A stretch of DNA of 64,000 nucleotides from Simmondsia chinensis (lineage: Eukaryota > Streptophyta > Magnoliopsida > Caryophyllales > Simmondsiaceae), in NCBI GenBank assembly GCA_018398585.1, contig JAGTTD010000014.1, forward strand, positions 22,505,387 through 22,569,386, written 5' to 3'. The notes below the pieces were generated by a model. The model worked only from the letters and a program-made list of their open reading frames with translations, searched no databases and was not told the DNA's origin. The position numbers were made by a program, and so were the translations under genes. Positions 35,596 to 47,783 of this stretch are shown piece by piece (within the stretch, counting starts at the first letter, position 1; every line of letters begins with the position of its first letter).

Positions 35596-36128
35596 GTTGA
35601 TACGAACGCTACACTCGATACCTCAATTGGCACCTCAACGGAAGCTCATGACCGACACGTGACTGCTGCCCGAACAACTGCTGGGGAACTGACTGCTTCC
35701 CGAGATCTGCACGCGCGCAGCACGTGACCTGCTGCTGCTTCGTGTTGCTGTGCTGCGTTTTGCTGCAGCAATTGGGTCTCATCCATGCTCGAATTAGGGG
35801 ATTAAGCCATTTTATCTTATCTTATGTTAGTTATACAAATAAGGCTTTGTTTAATTTGGGGATTATGTTGAAATTTTGCTAGTGTTATCTCTCTTGCATC
35901 TCTGTTTCTCTCTTCTCCAAAATCACTTTCTTCTACAGACTGTAACCCTATCCTTTACTTTATATCCATAGTTACACACATAGAAGTATACTTTCACTTG
36001 TAATTATCAATACTCTCATAGTAATACAAATCCCTTTGGTTCTTTATTGATTATTGTTTCATTGATTCATTTGCGCAGTTTGGACTGGTGATTGTTGAGA
36101 TTTGTGTCGAGATTGTTGAGCTCTATCA
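35596..36128 (+). repeat. 3' LTR of the chromovirus-type gypsy fragment
   Basis: Begins TGTTGATACGAACGC after the purine tract GGCGGAGGG. Its probable end is GAGCTCTATCA. It contains several CTGCTGCT-rich stretches. No partner LTR lies in the window, so the right edge is approximate. Confidence 0.6.
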
Positions 36129-36355
36129 GTATGGTTCTCTATTCTTGGCCATGCTTAGTGACTTGTAAGCATGTCATAATGTCAAATAGCTTGTGTGAAT
36201 TTTTTAACTTTTCTGAAATGGTTTGTACCTTTGCTTCTCTCTTCCCTGCCAAGGGTCATCTCATCGGCCTTTTTAAGGGGGGGAAGCTCCTGGGTTGGTC
36301 ATCCTTTTCCATTCTGTCCCTCCAACTTCTTCTTTAGTCTATAATTTGTGTTGTG

Positions 36356-39300
36356 ATGGCTGATTACCTTCCAACATCCACTCCCTCTCCTTCAAATATA
36401 TTTTCCTTTGACAATCGCCCTGCCACCCACTCTTGCCGGGATGTCTTACAACTCGGAAACCCCAATTCTGGACATAACCCTTATTCTGATGGTCTGGTGG
36501 GCGAAGGGGCTTTGGGTTTTGGAGGAAGGACTCAAGGAAAATCAAGACTTTTTTCGTAAAATGCTAACATGACACATTCTTTTACTCAAGGAAAATCAAG
36601 CTCAGGAGACAATTTTGACTTAAATTTTATATCTAGTAGGAAAACTATGGGGGGAATCCGGTCCAACTGCAGTCTTTGAATCTAAAGCTTCCAAGGTCTG
36701 GTCCACGATTAAGGGTATCTTTAGACTTGTTGAGTTAGATAGTGTGTGGATTCTAGTAAGATTCCCTATGAAATCGGATAAAGCAGCTGTTTGGAAATGT
36801 CAACTTTGGTTCAGTCAAGATCTTCAATTGGTTCTTATCACTTGGCAACCTTTCTCGACCCAGATTACTTATATTGGTGAATGGGTGCAAGTTTATGGTC
36901 TTCCCCTAGAATTTTGGAATATTCAGTCACTCACTGATGTTTTAAAAAATGTTGGATCTCTTTGCAAGCTTGATGTTTACAATGAATCTCTGGTTAGGAG
37001 ATTTATGTTTATGTTTCTAGATTAGTGATAAACTTACTATGGTTTTCATGTCTTCTAAGGTTATGTGTTCTAATTATCATTTTGTGTGTTGAGTTGTGTG
37101 GCTTTTATTTGAGTCATGAGTATGTTTGGGATAGGCTTATGGCCTTGCCCACTAGGTGCCTAAGGGTGATGTGCCTTGGATTCGACTTTTGGTTTTTATA
37201 TTTGTATTGAACAATCTCACCCAGATTTGTCGCTGCATGATTTTGCTCGAGTGATGATTGGGATTGGCTTCTAATTCTTAATGGTTGTGGTAATGGATTG
37301 TTTCAACTAGTGTTTGGACTGTTCTGTGTAATGATTCAACTCCTATTGAGGGTGTATTCCTTTGTTTGTTATGTAAATTATCAAGTTAAATGGCCTTTGT
37401 TTCTGTATTCGAGATTTATGAGTTGGTGGTTTGTGGGGTGGATTGTGCGGTCGACTGAGGGCCTTGCCCAGTTTCTTTGACTGAGTCCAAGGACTTTGTT
37501 ATGACAAACTTGTGTGTTGTTTTGTGTTTGCTAGATCAGTTGTGATTGGCATTTGTTCATTGCCCGGTGGTGTTTTTTTTTTTTTTTTCAGTTAATGTTT
37601 CTCTGGTATACCTGCATGTAAAAAGGCAGTTCCTTTTGGGGATAGGATGGGACAATTTTATCACTATCTTTATTTACAATGAGATTACCTTGTTGGAATT
37701 TTAGGAGGCTAGAAGAGTTGTAGTTTATGAGGAGATTATGTGGTTGAAATAGCGGCTAAAACCAGATTGTTGTTACCTTTTTGAGACTATGGTCAATGAG
37801 CCTTCTCAAGTAATGAACTTTAAATAAGGCTTTTAAAATTTTGATTATTCCTCAGCTTTAAATCATAAGGAATTTATCACAGTTTTTGTCTATGCCTCGG
37901 CCCAAAGTTATGAGAAAAATACTTTTTAGAAGTACCTTAAAAATCTTGTTTTGTCTTTTCTGGTTTCCTTTTGTGTCACGGGAGATATCATTGAGCTTCT
38001 AATCCCAAAGAATAAATAGGGAGGGATTTCAGTGTCTTCTTTTAAAGTGGAAAGGCCTTACAACTTTTGTAACTTAACGAACTCTGTAGATATACCGTTC
38101 TCAGGCTCTACATTTACTTGGAAGTGGAATCTAGTCAATTTGATAGTTTGGGAAAGGTTACGAGGACTTTTTGCATGCCGTAGTAACTAATGGCACTTAG
38201 TGTCCGAACATTCTCTCATTCAGCTAGATACGAATTTTGATTTGATCCAGGATAGGGATCCAAACCTTTTGTTGAATCCTTGATCCTGTCTATTTGGAGC
38301 CAAAGTATAGAAGGCTCTGAAGCTGTTTTGCATACTAAAAAAAACTCCACAACATTAAGACCCAAATTAAGGCATGGAAATTAAAAGATTTGACGCACAC
38401 TCAAATCATATATTACTCTTGAGGAGGAGAAAATTAAATATCTTCAGTACAAGTTACTCTTCTCTTCTGCTTCCCCAGGAGACAGAAGGAGGCTCAATCA
38501 AATAATTAAACAACGCGATCGACTTCTATTATTCCAAAAGAAATATTGGTGTAAGTTATTTAAAAAAGAATGGTTAGTCAATGGGGACTATAATTCTCAA
38601 TTTTTTGCGAGTTGCCAACCACCGGAAAAAGAAAACAAAGCTCTTACTTCTATTAGGACAACTCAAAGAGGAATTGGAATCTCGATTTCTTTTAGAACTT
38701 CAAATAATATTTGTATCGAAAGGGAAAAACTCCAGGAACTTAATTAATGACTTTGAAATCTTGAAAAATTTTGGTTGAAATGAATAAGAATGTAATCAGA
38801 CCTATGACCTTAGGCGAAGTCAAGGAGGTTACATTCCAGATGAACCCGAATGGATTTGGAGCTTCGTTTTGTCAAAACGTTTGGCTTTTTGTGGGTGCAT
38901 CTCTAATTGAACGGATCAACGCTATTTTCCATAGTAGGTGTCTTCTGTCTAAAATTAATCGTAATTTTGTTGTGTTAATTTCGAAATGTTTTAACCTGAA
39001 ATTCTTATAAAATTATTGCCAAAATCTTCGCAAATAGACTCCGTCCTCTTCTAACCTACCTTACCCACCCAGCTCAAGGGGCTTCTAATGGAGGGAGATA
39101 TATTCGTGATAATATTTTTCTAGTTCATGAAGTTATGATAGCTTTTAAGAAAGACAAGTGGTAGGAGAAGTTGGACGGCTCTAAAACGTGATATGGAAAG
39201 GGGTTATGATAGGATTGAATGGCACTTCCTAAATCATGTCCTTAAAAAATGGGATTTCTGTGACAAATGGATTGGACGGATTTTGCAATATGTGACCTTA

Positions 39301-41500
39301 GTGTCATACTTTCTTCTTTTGGATGATAAACCTGTAGGTTTATTTAAACCTGCCAGGAGATTACATCTAGGTAATCCACTTTTCCCGTATCTTTTTATTC
39401 TTTGTATTGATGTTCCTATTAGAAAAGATTCATAAATGTATTGATGATCAATATGAAGGTTTTGGTTTTAAAGTTTCGAGCAATGTCCTATAATCCCTTG
39501 TTGTAGACGATAGTCTTCTTTTTTGTAGAGCCTCTGTTGAGGATGGTGTGCAGCTGAAGGGCGTTCTAGAAGATTATTATAAGAAATAGGGACAACTGGT
39601 CAACTACCATAAATCAACTTTGATTTTTTCTAAGAATGTCCACTAAAATTAAGAAATATATTATGTGGATTATTTATTATTAATGCTACATAGGGTATAG
39701 GGACATATCTAGGCCATTTTTGCTTGGGAAATGACTGAATAAAGAAACTTTGAAGCCTTAAAAGACCAGGTGCTTTAGAAGTTGACTGACTCAAAAGCTC
39801 ATATGCTATACAAAGCTAGTAGAATTGTTCTTATTCAAGCTAATCTGAAAAATTTACTAGGCCATATGATGCAATGTTTTCTCCTTTTGAACGCAGTGTC
39901 TAGAGACCTCGACAGAGTGAGTGGGGAATTATTTTGGAACAAAGGTAATGGGACAAAGCGAGCCCCAATGATCTCTTGAGATAAAATCTGTAGGCCTAAA
40001 TCGATTAGTAGTCCGGGTCTCTGAAAGATGGAAGTAGTTAATAAAGTCTTTCTCTGTAAGTTAAGTTGGAAAGTGTTGACCCTATGGGTTCGCACAATAG
40101 AAGGCAAATATCAAACTCGAGCTAGCCTTTTGGATTATGGTATGAGAGATGGGGATTTGTGGGTGTGGAAAAAGATTTTTCAGTGTAGAGACTTGATTAG
40201 GAAAGGGCTTAGAAGGTTATTAAGAGATGGTGGGAATATTTCCTTTTTTAATGTTTGATCAATGGTGCACATCTGTCCCACTTGCAGAAGTTGTTAATAG
40301 CAACAACATTTGGTCATGGATCCTTTTCTTAAAGTGGTTGAGGTCATCACCAATGGGAAATGGGATGTGGATCAAATGAGAACCATGGTCTTTCGTTTTG
40401 ATGCTGTGATCCCTATCCCTGTTTGTATGAAATCATATCAATTTTGTTGAGATTTTATGGCTGATGGTAATTTCTTTGTGAAATCGGCAATTTGACTAGC
40501 TCATGGTCTCCAATGGGAAAATAGGAACTCATGGCCTTTTAAATGGATATGGAAGTTAAACGTTGCCGGAAATCTTAAGCTTTTTATTTGGCAAATACTG
40601 AATAATTTCCTCCCTTGTAGAAGTGAAATGGCTAAAAGAGACCTTTTTTGTTTGAACAAATGTGCTTTGTGCCACCAGTATGAGGACTCTGGGACACATG
40701 TTCATTTCGTGTTAATTTGCAAGGTGTTGTTGGAACCTAGTGCATTCTAAAGGTTGGATCAATTAGCAATGGGTTAGTAATGACGCATTTAGTGAATTTT
40801 TAAGAGCGTAGAATACTGAGTAGGGGAAAGGAATGGACGAAATTGAAAGAATAATGTACCTTCTTGAGTCCATATGGAAAAGTAAGAATGGTAAGATATT
40901 TTAGGAAGAAGAAAGTAGGCCGAAACAATAGTCAACTTTGTTGAGTTAAGAGCAGTGGATTGGAAATTGATACATGGTGAATAAAAACGATTTTATTCCT
41001 AAAGGTGAGCATCATAATAAGGATAGGAGGCTCTCCACAAAATGAGTTGCTCCTTGTAAAGGGTGGGTAAAATTAAATTTTGATAGAGCGAAAAGGGACA
41101 TAGTGCAGCAAGTGGCTTTATTGTTTGTGATCACATCAAAAGAGTTCTTGATTACAAATGGACGAGCATGGCTAATGCTTTAGTCCTAGTGGCAGAAGCA
41201 ATTGTAACCCGTGATGAAATTCTTTTCTATTTGAATAAGGGGATTACTTGTATCCTAATTGAGGGAGACAATATAGTAATGGTAAAACTAATCAATATAG
41301 ATTTTCTATGTTCGTAGCAAATCAGATTTATAATTGAAGATATATGGGGAGATGTCGAGACTTCATAATAGCTCATTTTCTTCTTGAAGGCAATAGAGCG
41401 GCAGATCGAGTTGCAGCTAGGGTCTTCAAGCAAGCTAGGATCATGACAACGTGGGATAACTTAGCCAGGAGCTATGTAGGGTTGCAAATTCTGAAGTGCT
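36356..41500 (+). pseudogene. LINE ORF1 and ORF2 remnants
   Basis: The ORF1 start is probably ATG 36356. A DUF4283-like segment (IGEWVQVYGLPLEFWNIQSL, GSLCKLDVYNE) is at 36870-36990. The endonuclease trace FSGSTFTWKWNLVNLIVWE is near 38100. Reverse transcriptase traces start with RPMTLGEVKEVTFQMNPNGF (38795), then YDRIEWHFLNHVLKKW (39205) and HLGNPLFPYLFILC (39365), where the usual RQGDPLSP is altered. The zinc-binding region (CALCHQYEDSGTHVHFVLIC) is near 40660-40720. An RNase H start (GWVKLNFDRA) is near 41060. Frequent stops show long inactivity. Confidence 0.72.
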
Positions 41501-41530
41501 AGGATATTCTAACTCTGTTTAGATGCCTAA
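36356..41530 (+). mobile_element. L1-type LINE, heavily decayed
   Basis: Order on the plus strand: ORF1 with a DUF4283-like region, an endonuclease trace, reverse transcriptase, a zf-RVT zinc-binding region and an RNase H trace, the layout of plant L1 elements. No poly(A) tail or target duplication can be assigned. The 3' end runs into the R1 inverted-repeat arm. Confidence 0.75.
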
Positions 41531-42531
41531 CATTATCTTTACCTTCATTTTAAAAATTAATTTTTTACAACTATTTTACCCTTTAAAAGTGAGAGGCTAG
41601 GCTTTTGTTTTTATTTTTAGGAGTTTTTTTGTTTTTAGACAAAAGATAGGGTGGTTCATGTTTTTAGGTTGGGGTTTATGTTTTTAGGTAAAAGATAAGG
41701 GGTATTATGATATTTACACAAAATTAACTCCTTTAATTGATTGTAGTAGTGACATTAACAATTTAGAATTTTAGAAATTTTTCTTTGAAAATTTCCATAA
41801 ACCATATTATAAAATAAAATATAATACTTTTTTGTTGAAATAAACTATAAATTTAGAAGAATAAATTTAAAACTAAAAAAAATACGAAATTCAAAATTTA
41901 GAAATAAATTATTGTAAAAATAGTTTTTGGAGAAAATTTGCCAAATTGAAAAATCAAACTTAAAAGATATTATTATATTTTTTTGAACTTTTTTCAAAAA
42001 TATTTTTTCCATAATTTATTTTTTATTTTTTAAATTTCATATATTTTTTTTAATTTGAAATTTATAATTTAATTTTGGAATTTATTTTTAACAAAAAAAT
42101 CTTTTTTTTTTTATCAAATTAACAAAAGTTATGGTATTTCATCTTATAATATTTTTCTTAATGAAAATTTCAAAAATATTTTTCTCATCTTCTAAACTTA
42201 TAATGTTATTACTTTAATCAATTAAAATAGTTATTTTTATGTAAATACTAGAAAATCCCCTTATCTTTTTTCTAAAAGCATAAAACTCACTACCTTTTGA
42301 CTAAAAACATAAAACCCTCTATCTTTTGTTTAAAAACAAAATTTTCCCTTGGAAAAATAAAATTAAACATTTGACCTCCTCATTTTTGAGGGTCAAAATA
42401 GTCACATAAAGTTATCATGAGGTAAAGTGATAGATTTTTGAAAAGTGAGTGTTTGGTTTTATTTGTGACGGAAATTTTTTATTTTTGAAGCAAAATATAG
42501 GAAGATTTTTTGTAATTTACCCTATAATGTA

Positions 42532-43333
42532 AGCAACATATATATTTAATAAAAGTCAGATGATAAAGTTGTGGGGTTCATGTACTTTATGTGCTTCTGC
42601 TATTACGCATATCCTTAGAGCCATTTTATGCACGTTTCTATGTTGCTTCTTTTTGTATTGGAAGTGATGAATGTAGTCTAATAGAAGTAATTTAACCGAT
42701 ACATTTGGGATTTAGCTTTACCAATTTTGTATGTCACCTCAATGATTAGGGCTCTTTCAGGGGTGAAATTTTTGGGCTGGGGATGGAAATTAATTGAATT
42801 TGAGCCCGAGCTTAGTCGAGTTGGACGTTGACTCAATTGAGTTGGAAGAGAAATCAAGCTTGGAGTTGGAGATGAGCTTGGCTACTCTTGTTTGGTCTTA
42901 CTTAGGTTCAAACTTGGCTGATTGAAGTTTTGGATTTAGTTTGTTTATTTATTCATACGGCATTTTATAATGACAATCAACTAATACTTAATTACGAAGT
43001 TAACTGTTAATAGTTATCAACTATCAATTAACAATTAGTTGCTATGAATCCATAGCTCGTGTTGAACAAAGCTATTAGAGCATTTGTAGAATCCTAGGCT
43101 TGGCATCAAACGTTCAAATAACTGCAATATTTTTATGTGATGACAATGTTTTTTCTTTTCTTTTCTTTTTCTTTTTCTTTTTCTAAATATTGTAAAGAAA
43201 AAGACATAGGATCTCTTCTTATGGAAGGATTTGTCTAAGGTATTATTAACAATAATGGAAGACAACTAACGAAAAAAGAAAAGGACCATCTCATGAATGA
43301 GGAAAATAAGAGTCCAATTCTCGCGATGTAGTT
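42532..43333. other. AT-rich non-coding spacer
   Basis: Contains a CTTTT microsatellite (43145-43185) and a GAGTTGGA/GAGCTTGG word-rich patch at 42790-42920 similar in style to 25930-26220. CAGGGGTGAAAT at 42758 resembles an hAT end but has no partner. Confidence 0.4.
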
Positions 43334-43487
43334 TGTTGTTATTTCTATTAGGATATTATTAGTTTATAATATTTGTATATTTATTATTGGTTTAAGGGCA
43401 CTATTGTAATTATGTTACTTTCATATTCTTGTATAAACATGCCTCAGCAACCCTATTGGGTATGCTTCCCTAAACTATTCTTTCACA
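43334..43487 (+). repeat. 5' LTR of copia element A
   Basis: About 154 bp, TGTTGTTATTTC to TTCTTTCACA, followed directly by TGGTATCAGAGC. It resembles the LTR of element B in size and layout (GTAATTATGTT, CTTTCACA end). The left edge is approximate. Confidence 0.65.
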
Positions 43488-43499
43488 TGGTATCAGAGC
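43488..43499 (+). promoter_or_regulatory. primer-binding site, initiator-Met tRNA type
   Basis: Perfect TGGTATCAGAGC next to the LTR end. A run of about 30 A follows at 43509-43537. Confidence 0.9.
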
Positions 43500-43508
43500 A
43501 TGCCTAAC

Positions 43509-43539
<31 letters not shown>

Positions 43540-43718
43540 AACTCTTGATCATCTTCCTCCCCAAGCGCCGCCGCCCTAACCCTAGCGCCGCCAACACATA
43601 GCTGCGGCTGTCCTCCTCTCATCGGCGCCCTTTCCCTCCCGTGGTGGTCTTCCAAGGTAGCATAGTGCGAGATTCTTGTAAGGACTGGAGTCATGGTTGC
43701 ACCAACGTCGTACTCCCC

Positions 43719-44792
43719 ATGTCTTCCCTCACGAGCCTTGTCACCATCAAACTTGAAAACCCTACTGACTATACTGCCTGGAGAGAACAGGTCTCTATGA
43801 CACTACGTGCCCACCGTCTCATGGGCTTTGTTGATGAATCTCTTCCTTGCCCTCCCTCCCAAATACAAACTCCATCTGGTACCTACATCTCTAACCCTGA
43901 ATTTCAAACCTGGTCCTGTATTGATCAAAGTATTAGGGCTTGTTTATCTGCCTTGCTTGCTCGGTTTGTACTCAATGATGTCATTTTTCACCCCACGTTT
44001 AAGGCTATGTGGGATGCCCTAGCCAAACGGTTTAGGGATCACTCTTTAGCCAAAGAATTTGACCTACGCTCACAACTTGTTACCCTACAAAAAGACAATA
44101 AAACCATGACTGCTTACCTCATCGAACTCAAGACTATTGCTGATGACCTTGCAGCCATTGACTCCCCAGTTTCTAATCGGGAATTGATGCACTATGCTCT
44201 CTTCGGTCTTCCCCCGGAATATGCTGCCTTCAACACCTTCACTCGCCAGTCTTCTCGTGATCTCCCGTTTGAACAACTTAAAACCGCTCTTCTAGATGAA
44301 GAAGCTGCCTTGTACCGGATTCACGCTCGGTCAAACACCGAGCACAGTTAGGCGCTCGCAGCTACGGGACACGCCCCTGATCCCTCGGGCCAAAACCAAG
44401 GTGGGCATGGGCGGAAGGGTCATGGAGGGCGCAACTCCAACCGTCAAGGAGGGCGTGGTGGAACACAAGGTCAACCGTATCTTGGTTCAGGTCAACAGGC
44501 GTACGGTCAACTGCATCCCGTGCCGCAACCGTGGGCTCGTCCAGCTCCACGTCCGCTCAAGGAAGGTATATTGGGTGCCGGGCCTCTTGTTTGTCAGATT
44601 TGTCATCAAGTAGGTCATGCCGCTTCTTTATGTCCACATCGGTATGTCAACACCGATATTTCCCACTCTCTTTCTGCCATGTCTGTCATAGATTCTGCTG
44701 ATCTTATGTGGTACCCCGATTCAGGAGCTTCTAACCATATGACGTCAAACCCAGGTATTTTAGACAATGTTTCTCCTTACACTGGTTTTTAA
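43719..44792 (+). pseudogene. copia element A gag and protease, two nonsense codons
   Basis: ATG 43719 begins MSSLTSLVTIKLENPTDYTA. The gag core continues with LMGFVDESLPCPPSQ, KAMWDALAKRFRDHSLAKEF and LPPEYAAFNTFTRQ. The frame then has one TAG at 44349 and stays open through a Gly/Gln-rich linker, zinc knuckle CQICHQVGHAASLC (about 44595-44635) and protease WYPDSGASNHMT (about 44710-44745), to a TAA at 44790 that probably replaced CAA. Apart from these two codons the frame is intact for more than 350 residues, so decay here is light. GAG and protease are fused in one frame, as usual for copia. Confidence 0.85.
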
Positions 44793-45425
44793 TCTATTCA
44801 AGTTGGTAATGGCTCTCTGTTACCCATTACCCATGTTGGTACTTCTAAGCTACGTGCTCCCTCACGTGATCTCAACCTTTCAAAAGTATTTTTAGTCCCT
44901 GGACTTACTCACAATCTGCTATTTATTAAACAATCGTGTCGCTAAAATAACTGTAGTGTCGAATTTGACTCGTCCTCATTTTGTGTCAAGGACAAGGTTA
45001 CGGGGATGCCCCTACTCAAGATACTCAGTAATAGACCGCTCCATGGCTTCTCTCCACATCTTACCGGACTCGTTGCACAGGCTACTTCTGCAGATTTATG
45101 GCATAGGCGCTTAGGACACTAAGGCCGTGCTATTTTTGATGTTTTGCGTAGTCGCTCTTTACTCTCTTCTAGTTCTAGTTCTGGTTCGGTAAAACATTGT
45201 TAGGCTTGTTGTTTAGGTAAGTCACGTCATTTACCTTTTAGTCGTGTTTTGCATACTACTACTACACCTCTACAACTAATACATTCGGATGTTTGGCAAT
45301 CACCAGTTCAATCTAATTCCGTTTATCGCTATTATGTGCTTTTTATTGATGATTATTCACGTTTTACATGGCTCTACCCGATGCAACGAAAAGATGAAGT
45401 GTATTCTATTTTCTCCGACTTTAAG
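44793..45425 (+). pseudogene. copia element A integrase start, truncated
   Basis: In frame after the TAA: IQVGNGSLLPITHVG, then LWHRRLGH at about 45100 and a CLGKSRHLPF-like zinc region with one Cys codon neighbour mutated to TAG (about 45203). The frame 45249-45509 has LQLIHSDVWQSP and FIDDYSRFTWLYPMQRKDEV. Similarity to element B ends after FSDFKA. Confidence 0.75.
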
Positions 45426-46524
45426 GCTAGGACACATGTCAAGATCATGTGTTGCTTTCTTCTCGCCCATATTTGTGTTTCTTTAGTTGATTACAAGCCA
45501 TTGATGTGATGAGGATCCTACAATAGAGACGATGCATTTGGGGTCCACCAAGGATCGCGCCATTCTTTTATACGAGGGGGGAGGTTCTGTTGGAAGAGAG
45601 AGAAATTTTTTTAACAGTTTCTTTAATTTTTCCCTTTCCTCAGACATAACCTCCGTTTGGAATAGCACCCTGAGAATAAGGCTGCATACATCTACCCCAC
45701 TGCGCAACTGCTGTCGTTCTGAGCAAAGGCATATGATGATCTACGTTGTACCATCTTTATCTTCATTTAAGCACTATAAGATTTCTGATTTAATAGCCTG
45801 ATTTCTTGTATTTTTTTCGTTCATGCACCTGCAAATTTGATGTAAATCTGTAACCTAATCAGTATAGTAAAGAGTGTTCTCTAGTCTTAGGGAGTCGTCC
45901 ATTAAGACCATCTTTTTGGGGTCAAAACTACATTAATCTTATGTTCTTTCGTTTTTTGCTCTTTATAACTTGTACCATTTCTTTATCAATTGTAAATCTT
46001 TGTCAAATTTGTAATTCTTTAACTTGAAATTTTGTCAAGTCATTTAAGACCGTAACAATTGCCCTTGCCTCATTAAATAAACAAATGTCTTTTGAATGCA
46101 AGTTTTTGGACCGTCTAGTATATTTTATGATAAGCCAATAAATCGTGGAGAATCAATATGCAACTAAAGGCATATCTAATTGTCGCTTTATTTAGGGAGC
46201 GTTCAATTATTAAACTATTAATGTTTAGGTTCGCAGCGTGTTTATATTGACTTATAAGCTCAATAAATCAATGAACTAAGCTCAAGTACACTAGATAAGA
46301 TTTTTGCTCATTAAAGTTTGTGGACAATTTGTTAAAATATCGTTAAGTACTCGTTAAAAACTTATCATAGACTTACTACTGACTCATGAAAGGCCGGTTT
46401 TTTGATAATCTAATCAGTGACAGCTCGTTCGTAACTCAAATGTGGGATAATGCCATCAACTATTACAAACTATTGTAATTTCTTTTCAAAAGTGCCCCAA
46501 ATCAATTAAAAGAGGTGAATAGGG
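45426..46524. other. non-coding spacer
   Basis: A short GGCTGCATACATCTACCCC match near 45683 may be a piece of the (TTG)n-tailed SINE, but both ends are missing. The remainder is AT-rich without recognisable features. Confidence 0.4.
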
Positions 46525-46536
46525 GGTGAATTGATC

Positions 46537-46793
46537 TAAGGTTTGATGGACTAAGGTTTGACATGCAGTGGTTATCTCCCTCAGATCTCTGTTGCTGGGC
46601 TCTTGTCTTCCTTCATATTCCAATCTGGGCTTCTATCAGTTCTGTTGTGTTTTTTATTTGATTTGCTGTACCACCTTCTATTTATGGGGTGTTAAGGGCT
46701 CGTTGTGTCGAGGTTTCTGTTTTATATTTCGGCTAAGCCAACAATTATAAAAAAAAAAAAGAAAAAAAGAAAAAGGAGGGAGGGGGGGGGAGA
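46537..46793 (+). mobile_element. 5'-truncated LINE copy with poly(A) and 12-bp target duplication
   Basis: About 257 bp ending with the L1-type 3' end (TTATATTTCGGCTAAGCC) and an A-rich tail at 46748-46775 followed by a G-rich run. Perfect direct repeats GGTGAATTGATC lie at 46525-46536 and 46794-46805. These are hallmarks of target-primed reverse transcription. The purine-rich extension GGAGGGAGGGGGGGGG after the tail is unusual. Confidence 0.75.
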
Positions 46794-46805
46794 GGTGAAT
46801 TGATC

Positions 46806-47774
46806 AAAACGGAATCTAGACGTAGTGATGAAAATTCTGGTCAAAAAAACACATAGTGATGAAATTGGCCCCATCCATTCAAAGAAGTCAACTCCCTCAT
46901 CGCCCCACCATCAACTCCGCATTGCCAAAATATTAAAGGGCAAATTGTGAAGTAATAAATATTAAAAAGGTATATATCGAACTATATCTGAAAGAAATTT
47001 TTGATATTTAACTTTTTTATGGTATAAGAAAAGTATTAAACATCTTTATAGAAATTAATTTGAAATTGAACCGCCATATAAAAATTAATTTAGAATTGTA
47101 TAATTAAAGGGAATAAATGAAACATTCTAGAGGTATATTTAATATGTATAATATATTTTTATAATATATATTGTATAATTAAATTAGGATTATCTACGTA
47201 AAATGTTGTTATGCTTCGACCAATGTGTCAGTTTAGTCATTTTATTTTAATTGTATCTGTTTAGTGTTCATACAAGTTAATAACATATTTTTTTAATCTT
47301 TTGGTTACATTAGATGTATAATCCAATGCAAACCCACTCTTTAACCTAATTAAACTCACTCATGACCTGACCGTTAAAAAATACTATCAAATTATTAAAA
47401 AATATATTATTAACTTGTACAAGGACTAAGCTTGTACGATTAAAATCATAATAACTAAATTGATATATTGAGCGAAGTATAAGAACATCTTACATAAATA
47501 AATCTAATTTAATTATGCAATATATATCATAAAATATATTTAATTGGTAAAAAAAAATAAATTATATATATTAAATATATATTTGTAAATATAAAATTTA
47601 TTCCCATCAATTGTACAATTCTAAATTAATTCCTATATGGTGGGTCAATTCCAGATTAACTCCTACGTAGGTCTTCAATACTTTCCTTATACCATTGAAG
47701 AGTTAAATTCAAAAATATTCTTTGGATATAGTTTAATACATTTTTAATATTTAATCCTTAAATAGCCCCTATCT
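46806..47774. other. AT-rich non-coding spacer
   Basis: Two segments, near 47030-47180 and 47510-47720, contain the same words in opposite orientation (GAAATTAATTTGAAATTG / ACAATTCTAAATTAATTCC; AATATATTTTATAATATATA), an inverted-repeat structure of about 700 bp, perhaps another AT-rich MITE. No coding potential. Confidence 0.4.
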
Positions 47775-47783
47775 TTTACTTTA

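Larger units (their letters stand above)
32149..36128 (+). mobile_element. 5'-truncated chromovirus-type Ty3/gypsy element with 3' LTR
   Basis: Starts abruptly after the gag zinc knuckle (KKKVQLFLVEVEE) and runs through protease, reverse transcriptase, RNase H, integrase and a chromodomain-like tail to one LTR. The 5' LTR and most of gag are missing. It lies in the interrupted arm of the R1 element. Confidence 0.82.
31997..42522. mobile_element. large composite Mutator-like long-inverted-repeat element (family R1)
   Basis: The left terminus GGGTAAATTATAGAAAATTA and the reverse complement of the right terminus GGGTAAATTACAAAAAATC start long AT-rich inverted arms. The arms share AAATAAAA, TATCACTTTACC, AACAAAAGATAG, TTATGTTTTTAG and AAAAGATAAGGGG. 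Flanks TATATTGCA (31988-31996) and TATAATGTA (42523-42531) match at 7 of 9, as for an old MULE target duplication. The left arm breaks near 32.13-32.15 kb and resumes near 41.55 kb; the block between is a gypsy fragment plus a LINE. The original element was probably about 1.1 kb. That both ends belong to one element is inference. Confidence 0.55.
43334..45425 (+). mobile_element. Ty1/copia element A, 3'-truncated
   Basis: Short 5' LTR, primer-binding site, gag, protease, GAG-pre-integrase and integrase start. Homology stops at about 45425, within the integrase core. The rest of pol and the 3' LTR are absent. It is of the same lineage as element B (51254-56442): gag and protease are similar throughout. 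Short LTRs suggest the Ale/Retrofit lineage (inference). Confidence 0.82.

Noticed and set aside
42758..42930. hAT left end (CAGGGGTGAAAT) that might pair with 60105
   Set aside because: The 8-bp flanks differ and the distance (17 kb) spans unrelated complete elements.
43140..43190. Short repeated units as CRISPR or regulatory array
   Set aside because: A simple CTTTT microsatellite in plant DNA, with no spacers.
45643..45720. SINE copy near GGCTGCATACATCTACCCC
   Set aside because: Only about 25 bases match and neither end nor tail is visible; mentioned in the spacer only.
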